From NCBI GenBank assembly GCA_033558025.1, contig JAUCEF010000011.1, positions 2,604,001 through 2,668,000 on the forward strand: a stretch of 64,000 nt of DNA, written 5' to 3'. Position 1 is the stretch's first letter. Each line of letters opens with the position of its first letter. A program made the position numbers and the translations under genes. Below are positions 55,901 through 64,000 of the stretch, piece after piece. Source of the stretch: Phytophthora sp. 'mugwort'. Taxonomy: Eukaryota > Oomycota > Peronosporomycetes > Peronosporales > Peronosporaceae. The notes below the pieces were generated by a model, which saw only the letters and a list, made by a program, of their open reading frames with translations, ran no database searches and was not told the origin of the DNA.

Positions 55901-56851
55901 GACTTGCCATGAGTTCTTTCTTCTTCTCATGGAGAGTCTGCGCTACAGCATTCTCCTTCTGCAAGCAGGTACGACCAGCTTCCTGGTAGTGCCTTACCGT
56001 CTCTTCTCGCTGCTTCATGTCATCTTGGACCTGATATAGCTGCCACAAGTAGTGCTCTACCCGCAAATCATTCTACATACATCGAAACAGCCACATCAGA
56101 CACACACACATCGTCCATATCGCAGCTTAGTGTGTCAATTACCCACCACAGCCTCCAGCTTGTGTCGAAACTGCTCGGCCTCCTCCTTCTGCTCCCTCAC
56201 GAGCCTCTTCTCGGTCACCAGCCCTTTCTTCCTCTTGTAGGCGAATATTGTGTTCTCTTCCGCCGCGTTCTTCTCCTCCAGCAACCTCTCGTACTCGTTC
56301 TTGAGCTCATCCGACATGGAGATCTGTTCAAAGAGCTTCGTCAGCTCCACTGGGCTCTTACTGGCGATAGACTCGACGTCTCCCTGGAACACTAAAAAAT
56401 TGCGAGCTTTCACTAAAATTCCGATCTCTTTGAGCTGCTTCTGGTACTTCTCGGAGCTCACATCCTGGCCGTCGATGCGGTACGAGCCCGTGCCCTTTCC
56501 CGAGATGAGCCGCGTGAACTTGACCTCTCTCTGTTGGCTTTGATGGGCAGCCAGAGACGCGGAGGGCGGCGTCTCGTCCTGTGACAACTCGTACACGAGC
56601 GTGACGAACGCCGAACGTTTCGAGGCAGCAGCTTCCGAGTCGGTCGGCGCCTTGTGCACCAGGTCTCGGAGCAGATTGGAGCGCAGCTGGCGCGAGTGCA
56701 CGCCCAGAACGAAGGAAATGGCGTCCATGAGGTTGCTCTTGCCGCTGCCGTTGGGCCCGACCACAGCCGTGAAGCGGTGGAACGGGCCCACGACGTGCTG
56801 GCCGCCATAAGACTTAAAGTTCTCCAGCTCCAGCCGTGCGATGCGACCCAT
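52994..56851 (-). CDS. SMC1: Cohesin subunit SMC1 (3 exons)
   Basis: Exons 56851-56147, 56072-54255 and 54187-52994 join in phase for 1238 residues (human SMC1A has 1233). The start [17 protein letters not shown] was chosen because SMC1 proteins begin this way; an in-frame ATG at 56941 would add 30 residues. The Walker A box [16 protein letters not shown] is at residues 30-50. A long coiled coil leads to the hinge (about 530-680: [20 protein letters not shown] to [14 protein letters not shown]), and a return coil ends in the ABC signature [17 protein letters not shown] (about 1144) and Walker [16 protein letters not shown] (about 1172). SMC1 pairs with SMC3 through the hinge to form the cohesin ring in the nucleus. 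No frameshift or missing catalytic residue. Confidence 0.96.
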
Positions 56852-56981
56852 GACAGCGCGAGGAAACGAGCAGGGCTTGCTTGACGTGCAGGTGGTTGCC
56901 GTCAATGTTAATGTGATGGAAAGATTGGTGCGTCTTGCCATAAAAGTTAGGTCCTTATTAACGCGTGTAGGGTTAAAGGAA

Positions 56982-57681
56982 TAATGGGTTCTTCCGAATA
57001 GTGTACCCTCTCCAAATATTATACCCCTCCGAAATCAAAACCTCTTCGTCTAGTACGTAATAGTTAGTACCCTCCAAATAGTATACCACTCATGAGCCAC
57101 TTGATCTCGTTTTCCCGGTGCTGATGGATCACTTACCCGGTAAGACGTGGTGTGGGACAGTATAAGCGCACATATATCAAAGGGCATCAAGGCCCGATTC
57201 GCAGCAAAGAAGATCGACATGGTCGTCGTGCCTACTGGCTGCACACCATATCTCCAAGCAGGAGATATTGGTATTTACATGTCATTTAAAGACCGGATTG
57301 CGCCACTCCTCGGTCAGTGGAAGACGTCAGATCGCGTACAATATACACGTGGAGGCAATCCTCAACCGCCATCGGTACGCGAGGTTGCTGGCTGGGTCAA
57401 GGAAGCGTGGGTGAGTGTGCCGGTCGAGGTGGTCATGAAGTCTGTCGGCGGAGCGGGCTTCTACGACGACTACGAAGACTGGCACTTGGGCTAAGCACGA
57501 CGTTTACGGCGATGTATTTTGTGCGGAATGGCTGCGCAGTCTGGATGAAGCGAGAGCCGAGGACGGCGAGTTGGTATGTGAGTTGTAAACCCTCCAAATA
57601 AAACACCCTCCGAGTAGAATATCCGTTCTCAGTGGTGCACTATTGCAATTATACCAGTACACTATTCGGAAGAACCCGTTA
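56982..57681 (+). mobile_element. Short pogo derivative with perfect terminal inverted repeats
   Basis: A 21-bp perfect inverted repeat starts GGGTTCTTCCGA at 56986-57006 and is complemented at 57657-57677. The match extends outward to flanking TA dinucleotides (56982-56983 and 57680-57681), the pogo/Tc1 target. Subterminal ACCCTCC(A/G)A(A/G)TA words recur at both ends. The 0.7-kb unit holds only the C-terminal part of a transposase, so it is an internally deleted, non-autonomous copy. It lies about 130 bp upstream of the SMC1 start. Confidence 0.82.
57130..57494 (+). pseudogene. pogo-like transposase C-terminal fragment
   Basis: VWDSISAHISKGIKARFAAK and MVVVPTGCTPYLQAGDIGIY correspond to the second-Asp and GCT-x-LQ blocks of DDE_1 transposases. 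VREVAGWVKEAWVSVPVEVV and MKSVGGAGFY match the C-terminal W-I-xx-AW and S-F-xx-xG motifs. The usual QPLD Asp and the SF pair are altered. The N-terminal half is deleted. Confidence 0.8.
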
Positions 57682-58599
57682 AAGCCTACCACAGCCTACG
57701 GTATTTCGGGTGTGGTTACTGGAACAGTTAACAAAAGTAAGCTGTCTCTTAAGGTAGTTTGTCAGCCATCTAGAAAATATTTACAGAAACCCTGTGCATA
57801 TACTAGATGTCCACCAAACGTTGTTGGAAAGAGCTGTCCATAATGTGCAGAACGCATCAAGAACTCCCCCCCCCCGCCCGTATGAAAAACGTCTAGGGCG
57901 TCTAGCGGCACGAGTCTTCTATTGTACCAGTATGCGAGTGTGATGAACCCGAAGAGCCATGCTATCACGATCCATTACCAGAGTTGCCAGTGAGGGGGCT
58001 TTCTCAATCTGTATAATGCCCCCCCCCCCGGGTGGGGCCTTGCGATAAATGTAGTGCCCCACTCTTTTAGTCTAATTTAAATTATCAGAATTGTCAGATA
58101 GGAGCCAGCATATATTAATTGCCATTCGCGAGTTGCTACCGTAGGTCAACATCAAGTGGCGATGCCGGTCGAGCTCAGGGAGCAGATTTTCACCTTTCAT
58201 TGTCAATTTCTTATGAAAGACAAGTTCATGGTGGAAAAGAAGCTGTCTGTAGTAAGAAGCATACTCTCGACAGGAATATATCGAGCACGTGCAACAGGTG
58301 ATCAAGGAGTACAGTACAACATTTAGTACTCGGACATTTACAACAGAATGAGACTGGTGTGTTCATTTATCACAATCGTAACACAAGAATCGAATTCCGT
58401 GGGGCCAAGGACGTCAACGTGAAGTCGTTCGTCTTCACGAAGGGTGTCCAGGTTCCATACCCCCATCCCTTTAATAGTACCACACCTGTTGTAGTGCCCC
58501 ACGGGGCAGTATCGCAGGTTTTACACTACAATATTGGACGTTATATATATATATATATGTTCATACATCTGCCCTTAAAAAGAATCACTATCCTTACGA
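57682..58599. other. Intergenic with TAGTGCCCC motifs and TA microsatellite
   Basis: No gene assigned. C runs are at about 57867-57876 and 58020-58028, GTAGTGCCCCAC-like words at 58050 and 58495, and a (TA)n run at 58540-58557. Frames at 58359-58673 have no motif. Confidence 0.35.
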
Positions 58600-58770
58600 C
58601 TCTGCTCCAGCATCCTCGAGTCTTACCGAAAGATCGTGCCGAGCAGCAAAAGATCGCTCATCGCCTTGAATAATAGGTGGTCTGAACTCAACCGGGAGAT
58701 GAAACGCTTTGTCGGCTGCTTGGCTGTTGTCAACAGCGCCAAGGGAAGCGGGAAAAGTGTAAATGGCGCT
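58600..58770 (+). pseudogene. Harbinger-associated accessory ORF fragment (Myb/NAM-like)
   Basis: A plus-strand frame reads KRSLIALNNRWSELNREMKR and FVGCLAVVNSAKGSGKS, resembling the RSxxSLxxRWxxIxxxxxKF segment of SANT/NAM-associated accessory proteins of Harbinger transposons. It faces the transposase relic on the other strand. Upstream half not readable. Confidence 0.45.
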
Positions 58771-58789
58771 GTAGAAACGAAGAACGTTG

Positions 58790-59579
58790 AAGTACGTTGA
58801 TATCGTTGTTAGAGCCTGCCGAACCGAAATCTACGAGCCAAATTCAGAGATCCTCTGACGCAATGGCTTCCAATACGACCGTGGGCTTCTTTTCGCGACC
58901 GAATTGACCAGTAAAAGCCCGGGGACACAGTGCTCACTCCCACTTCATGTAATCAATCGACCCTAACATTCCCGGAAACCCCCGCTTGTTGTTAATACTC
59001 ATGAGAGCCGAAATATCTTGTTCAGTAGGGAATCGCAAGTAACCAGGCCAAAGAGTTCAACAATTGCACGACAGAATTTGTGCAGTAACTCAAAAGCGGT
59101 GGATTCACCAATAGAACACACTTCGTCAATTTTATCTCAGCCTTGGCATAAGCCATCATACGATAGGCAGCAGTAATTTTTAACAAGCTGCTGATTCTCT
59201 TTTTACCAGTGGCATCACTTCTTTGACAGAAGTACGGGTAGCTTGCAACCAAAGCATCCTGAACTCTTAAGAAGAGGGACTTCGACAAACGATACCGACG
59301 GGCGAAGGTTTTGTCGTCATGGAGTGGAGACTCAGCGAAGTACCGTCGAATAAGCTGCGTGTTGGCCGATGCGAAGTCTCACTCAATATTGGGTGCTTTA
59401 CCAGGCTCCGCGCCACCATGCTTTCGTTTTTTCTTGGCGCGAGGAGCGATTAGCAAAGAGGCTATGTAAACCTCCTCTTCATCGTCAAGCAGTTCGCGAA
59501 GAAGAGACGAGTTCGCCACATAGCGACAATTCTGTGAGTGGCGGCACTGGATGTCTATAGCTATATAAATTCCAGCCAA
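58790..59579 (-). pseudogene. PIF/Harbinger transposase relic, unit H2 (plant transposon protein type)
   Basis: From 59579 down: an acidic N-terminus (LLRELLDDEEEVYIASL), then RRYRLSKSLFLRVQDALVAS and SDATGKKRISSLLKITAAYR (59150-59290). GFPGMLGSIDYMKWEWALC with the first catalytic Asp (58940-58985), VVLEAIASEDL and GSAGSNNDINVL with the second Asp (58800-58875) follow. The 3' part with the Glu block is lost. One stop at about 59380 and a deletion-like jump at about 59100 break it. Confidence 0.8.
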
Positions 59580-60146
59580 TCAGCACGCGAGTTATTTATA
59601 GCTATGGCGACTGACCGTTGGAGATGTCCTAGCCCCCTCCAGCTTTAGGAAACGAATTCAAGGCAAAGATCAGGAGGTGTTCGAAGATTAGCAAGTAAAG
59701 CGAGAGATGCCGAAAACTCGTCAAACGAGCTCACAGTAATGGGACTTCGCCAAATCAGTAATTTATTAGTTATGGAAGACAACGGCATTTGGCACATTCC
59801 CGCCAAAACTCCAAAAGCGCGCTTCACTTTCTGAATTCACAAGCCAACAGAGCAGCATACTCAAGTTCTTCGCTAATGCCGGCCAGAAGCGGCCCCCATA
59901 TGATCAGTACCGCCGTGACCCTGGTCCACATGGAAGACTCCATGCTGCGCCGAGAGGATATGTGACGGGGCACAAACCCACCTTGCGCACAGGAAGCGGA
60001 GCTTCCGGAGGGTACACAAACTCTCAGTGAACAGCAGTTCACAAGTCTCTGGTCTGAGGGGACTGTTACCAAAATTAGGTAGCTATAACTCTATTTATAG
60101 ATGACCCTTATTAATGCGTCTACATACTAACTATTTGTCACCTGTA
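59580..60146. other. Intergenic, no gene recognised
   Basis: Minus-strand frames at 59645-59827 and 59824-60072 lack motifs. They lie between two Harbinger units and may be decayed element sequence. Confidence 0.35.
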
Positions 60147-60757
60147 AAGTACCCTAGATGTTATCCTATTGGGTGGGTGCTTATGAGGTATTTGTACCAT
60201 ATGTGTGGTACCCATCCGTGACGTCATAGTGATGTTGGCTACATCACTGAGGGGCTGGTCGCGCTGGCTGCTGCTGGTTCTCGGTCTGGTTGTAATGCTA
60301 GGAAAGGATTCCGACGTATTTTGATTGGCTCGTTACAAAAGAGGTTAGGGTAAGTTGTGTTAACAACAAGAACTTGAGAACTCGAGAAGTGCCCGGGTTC
60401 CCGAGTTTGTACAAGGCTGGCCGGCTGACAGCCAGTGACTTCAGTTTACAATTTCTGTGTGTTGGCCAATGCCAACGACACACCGCTTCACCACACTCGC
60501 TGTGCAGACTGTTGCTGCAGCACGCGCGTTGATGCTGGATAGGAATCCTCCCTTAAATGTGTTTACCTTTTGAGTCAGCTATTGCATTTGAGACTGTGTT
60601 AGATGACGAAAGCTACAACGCTTGGTTTTGTCGACACTTGCGTTGCACGCAGAAAGCACCCCGCAAACTGTGCAGTCTGCTTCGTACTCATTTTTGGGCA
60701 AAAACTTAAAAGAAGTATAGTTTTGAAAGAGCTGTAGCTTGTACGTTATTAATCTAG

Positions 60758-61609
60758 GTGCTAGTGGAGGTTTCCGAGAAACAGCTCAGGCATTATTGTG
60801 TGTCGAAAGCATGGTGTATTGTTAACATAAACGCGGTTGTTCGGGAGCTAGTAGCAATGCGAGCAAAATGTATCATGCTACCTCAAACTCTCGACGGATG
60901 GAACCCAATTATCTCCGGCTTTCGCCAGGGTCGACACTTTCCTTTTTGCTGTGGAGCTATGGACGAAGCTTTAGTTGCGATCAACAGCCCTTGCGATTTC
61001 GAAGGCTGGTACAATCAGAAAGGTAGTGTTTTCTATGCTGAACATACATATCGCCACACTAACAAACTTTATTTTTCTGGTGAAATCTAGGCTTTCCTTT
61101 AGTGAACGTGCAAGCCGTGTGTGACCACCGGAAGCGGTTCATCTCCTTCGACATTGACCAGGATCTTGGAGTGATTCCAAGACTTTTCAGCATTCAAGTT
61201 TGGCTGAAATATTTCTTCTTCCTCGCGGGCGTCATGTTCTTGCCGACTATGGTTATGGTGTACCATCTGCGTTATGACACCGAACAGCGAAAAGGACGAA
61301 GGCGGTACTCTCACCGCGGTTCAAGCGCACTTCAACTTCAGCTTATCCTCAACTCGCATTGCATTCGAGGGAGCGTTTGGGCTACTGGAGAAACGTTTCC
61401 GAATTTTGGAGAAGCCACTGGAAGAACGCATGCCCACTGACTCTGTGAAGATAACTGTATTGTGCTTGGTGCTTCACAACCTTTTGAAAGACTTACAAGA
61501 CAATGCTCCCATTTTTTCGACGTCGCGGGTGTTTTCAACAGAAGCGGACGGTGAGCCGCTGAAGTTCCAAATTAGTTTAACCAACACAAAAAGATTCGCT
61601 TTACATTAG
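60758..61609 (+). pseudogene. PIF/Harbinger transposase, unit H3, near-complete
   Basis: The first piece ends FCCGAMDEALVAINSPCDFE-GWYNQK with the first catalytic Asp. A 68-nt intron (61023-61090, GTAGTG...TCTAG) restores KG|FPLVNVQAVCDHRKRFISF. One frameshift at about 61155 leads to WSDSKTFQHSSLAEIFLLP and VLADYGYGVPSAL (second Asp). Another at about 61272 leads to MTPNSEKDEGGTLTAVQAHF, AFEGAFGLLEKRFRIL (third acid) and CLVLHNLL. The intron and only two indels suggest a relatively recent copy. The N-terminal helix-turn-helix exon was not identified. Confidence 0.82.
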
Positions 61610-61700
61610 ATAAACATAAACGAGATGTATATTGCTGCGTTATCTGTAGCATAAGCTCAACACGATGTCTCCTATCCATTCCTCCAGCCTGTGCTCGTTT

Positions 61701-62925
61701 CTAGCCGCTCCCACCATGCTTCAGAGCTTCGATAAGGGTGGCGAGTTGTTGATTCTGCAGTATCATCTGCTTAAGTTGTTTATCCTGACGGTGCATCATC
61801 GCGGCGAATCGGGTGTCAATTAAGTCGGTAACGACCCGCTCGCCTGGTGTATTGTTTGTTGTCGGTGGTGGCGCCATCGCAGCCGTCATGGCGTGAAAGA
61901 CTTCCGCAATTGACTGCATTTCGATCTCAAAGCTGTCGCCCATCGGCTTCCGCTTTTTTTGTTTAGCTCCATGGTGTAAGGTGGTCGATTCACCTTCACT
62001 TCCGACATCTCCATCCGGCAAAGCTTCAACATCCTTCTCGTTGTCCGCCAGTATCTGGGCGTTCATGCCAGATGATCTGTTCAATACCACACACGTTCTT
62101 GAGTTTGCAATTTGTTCAGTGAACATCTTAATATGTTTGCGTTCTTACCTAGACCAGAACTCCTGCATCAAGTCTAGCCCTGGTGGCTCGAGCACTTCCA
62201 CCTCGGATTTTCAGTAACACGGACGTCGGCGTTGAACACCGCCCACTTTCGCTTCAACCAATTTACCTATAACACACGAGGTACAAGACAACGATACATG
62301 AGCAATAATAGTAAAATGAAAGGCACCAACGGCAACGTACCTTATTCTTGCACTGCTTGGACGAATGGCCGTCTATTGGTTCTGGCTAATCTCTGTTGCC
62401 AGCAACAACCATGCCTCTTTGAGCGCGGAGTTGTCTTTTGCATTGCTGAACCGCTCGGCGTATACCTCGTACCGGAGTGACATCAAGTCACGCACCATGA
62501 CGTTACTCCAATCCAGAGCAGCCGTGAGTTACTTGCCTGTCACTCAAACTAGCTCTTTTCCCAGTCTTTTTTTTAGCCCCCGCGGTGCTTGCACTTCGAG
62601 CTGTCTGTCTGTCAGTAGGTTTGGCTTCACTCCAACTGTGCTGGACGGAGCCGATGCTACCGGCTGCTCGCAGACCATCTCGCAGGGCTGCTGCCTGAGT
62701 AGTTGTTGCAATGCTTGATCGCTGCATTGGCAAGCTAAAGGTATGAGCACGCAGAGCTGCTTCACCCGGAGTTGTGAGCTTCATGCCGCCAAGCTGGGGT
62801 GCTCAGGTCCAAGTGTCGTTGTGGCTGGCGACGGCTGACAACGTAGCAGCACTCACGGCAGGCACAAGCGCCGAGCGGCCATGCCCAGCGTTGTCGAACG
62901 ACGACGGAGCGACGGAGTTGGACAT
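61701..62925 (-). pseudogene. Harbinger-associated Myb/SANT-like protein, unit H3
   Basis: The likely start is ATG 62925 (MSNSVAPSSFDNAGHGRSAL). After frameshifts near 62805 and 62530 the DNA-binding part reads LRYEVYAERFSNAKDNSALK, EAWLLLATEISQNQ, then GHSSKQCKNK followed by a splice-donor-like GTACGT at about 62339. The QCKNK motif after a Trp-containing helix is typical of Myb/SANT accessory proteins. The last open piece (62126-61701) is acidic then helical, ending KQLKQMILQNQQLATLIEAL, a coiled coil. The accessory protein normally binds the TIRs and imports the transposase into the nucleus. Confidence 0.68.
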
Positions 62926-62994
62926 GATGTGAATGGCGGCGATTATATTGGTGCTGCTGCTTATTCGGAACTACCAGAAACTCCACCGCGCACT

Positions 62995-63032
62995 ACCAGT
63001 CAAAACCAGACGGGCTCTAGGTTTTGACTGGT
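62995..63032. repeat. Perfect 13-bp inverted repeat
   Basis: ACCAGTCAAAACC (62995-63007) is complemented at 63020-63032 with a 12-nt loop, near the right border of Harbinger unit H3. Confidence 0.7.
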
Positions 63033-63131
63033 CACCATCCCTAGCCCCAAGAAAAGTAGCACCAGCCAGCGCGACCAGCGCCCTTAGGGTACTTGGGTAC
63101 GCCATTCTGAAGAGTGACTTGGCACTCTTCA

Positions 63132-64000
63132 TGTAACGCCGTTACATCCCCCACTTAGGTTCGGTTTACTAATCATCCCGGGCGAGCGAAAGGAAGTCGC
63201 TGCCTTTCACTCTCCAAGTCGGATACATCGACTTCGCTGCGGTTACTTTCCGCAGCCGGCTCATTTCCTTTTGAGCCCCGAGCTCGTTCCCGTATTCTCG
63301 TCTTCTCGGCTTCCTCGTCAGTCTCAAGCATGGCCAAGACTCGGTCTGGCAGCGGTGCAAAAGCACCTGTCAAGGCGCCTGAACCATCTGAAGAGGACCC
63401 TGAGCTGAGTATGGCCAATAACTTGGTGCTTAGATCAGCCGTTCTGGCTTAAACCAAAGTGGGAGCTGACTAAGCCAGCATGTAAGCGACCAGGTCATCC
63501 TGGCTAGCACGATCCAGATCCACAACGTCAAGGATCACTAGTGACTCATGCGCTTCCCATCGCTCAGGCTCGGCCACTTTCCTATCCTCGCTCGCCGTGT
63601 TTGGTATGTTGGCGAATACGTGTCGTCTTCGCCATACCCCACACACCTCGTTGTCGAAGTTCCACTGGGCAACTAAGCAACCGTCGCATTTTGCGAGTTG
63701 GGAACCTCCACGGATGAATGATTCCGAGGTCAAGACAATGGTTGCTCCAGCGGGTTCAGCTAAAGCATCCTGTCACCTAATCCTGTACAGCAGCCTCGCC
63801 TTTCTTGGTGTATCCGGCGCCCACAGTGCTCTTCGTTTGTGATAGTGTGTTTGTGCTAGCATGTAAGAACGCCATGGAGGTGATCGTGGGCGACAGGACC
63901 GACTCGGAATCAACGACAAGCATGGTCACCAGCACCACAGTAAAGTGAAGCGTACATGCCCAGCTTTCAACTAGAAAACAGGCACCCGCGTGGAGCGGGT
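63132..64000 (+). mobile_element. Ty3/Gypsy-like element, 5' part (continues past the window)
   Basis: TGTAACGCCGTTACA at 63132-63146 followed by TCCCCCAC is the palindromic LTR start shared with 35461. Short frames follow but neither LTR end nor primer-binding site was located. If this is a 5' LTR, Gag and Pol lie beyond 64000; if it is a solo or 3' LTR, they do not exist here. Confidence 0.5.
63330..63452 (+). CDS. Short Gag-like or leader ORF
   Basis: A 40-codon frame starting MAKTRSGSGAKAPVKAPEPS, then acidic. Its position 0.2 kb after the LTR start and its basic/Pro-rich start would suit a Gag N-terminus, but the frame stops early and no capsid motif follows. Possibly not translated. 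Confidence 0.25.
   Translation: MAKTRSGSGAKAPVKAPEPSEEDPELSMANNLVLRSAVLA

Larger units (their letters stand above)
60147..63094 (+). mobile_element. PIF/Harbinger unit H3 with convergent gene pair
   Basis: The transposase (+) and accessory Myb-like ORF (-) are convergent and enclosed by short inverted repeats. AAGTACCCTA is at 60147-60156 and complemented at 63085-63094. CTGGTCGCGCTGGCTG at 60255-60270 is complemented at 63063-63078. The left side has about 85 bp more between the two motifs than the right. The exact termini and target duplication were not established. Confidence 0.5.

Noticed and set aside
62503..62784. 93-codon minus-strand frame taken as a separate gene
   Set aside because: It is one frame of the broken Harbinger accessory ORF (61701-62925) and is Ala/Ser/Lys-rich without its own motif.
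1..64000. tRNA, rRNA and CRISPR-like arrays
   Set aside because: No convincing tRNA cloverleaf (A box plus GTTCRANNC B box), no rRNA core sequence and no regularly spaced repeat-spacer array was seen. The repeats present are tandem or inverted.

Overview
The window looks like nuclear DNA of a Phytophthora-type oomycete (Peronosporales). This is inferred, since no marker gene fixes the species. The reasons are compact genes with few introns of about 55-90 bp, housekeeping genes packed into small islands, and long stretches between them filled with decayed transposons. Two putative Ty3/Gypsy LTR starts (35461 and 63132) share the palindromic opening TGTAACNCCGTTACA. No rRNA, tRNA or CRISPR array was recognised.

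Layout. 1-9.3 kb: transposon relics (Tc1-like, a convergent PIF/Harbinger pair, a MULE) and a decayed Fe(II)/2-oxoglutarate dioxygenase-zinc finger ORF. 9.7-11.5 kb: gene island with an aspartyl/asparaginyl beta-hydroxylase (+) facing a FRA10AC1 homologue (-). 12.4-26.0 kb: dense transposon graveyard (pogo, two Copia pol relics, a second MULE, a piggyBac element with TTAA-flanked ends, a Copia-type solo LTR, a Tc1 element with about 205-bp terminal inverted repeats). 26.2-33.4 kb: gene island with a WD40 protein (-), an eIF2-alpha-kinase-like kinase (+) and an E2F-associated phosphoprotein homologue (-). 34-38 kb: tandem repeats and a Gypsy-like remnant. 38.2-40.1 kb: SPF30/SMNDC1-like splicing factor (-) divergent from proteasome assembly chaperone 4 (+), with 242 bp between their start codons. 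40.4-49.4 kb: an AT-rich coding relic of unknown origin, a hAT-like relic and several pogo relics. 50.8-56.9 kb: gene island with a five-exon predicted membrane protein (+), a hypothetical protein (+) and the cohesin ATPase SMC1 (-). 57-64 kb: a 0.7-kb pogo derivative with perfect TIRs, two further PIF/Harbinger units and the start of a Gypsy-like element.

The cellular genes are mostly core nuclear functions (pre-mRNA splicing, cohesion, translational control, proteasome assembly) and are not an operon or pathway. Exon joins were worked out by hand from GT/AG sites; for the six multi-exon genes the summed exons are a multiple of three. The most unusual items are the dioxygenase-zinc finger relic, the small opposing ORF inside the bounded piggyBac element, the recurring convergent Harbinger architecture, the double-Tudor SPF30, and two coding relics (19.3-19.9 kb and 40.45-40.8 kb) that I could not assign. 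I did not find convincing evidence of a new defence or regulatory system.
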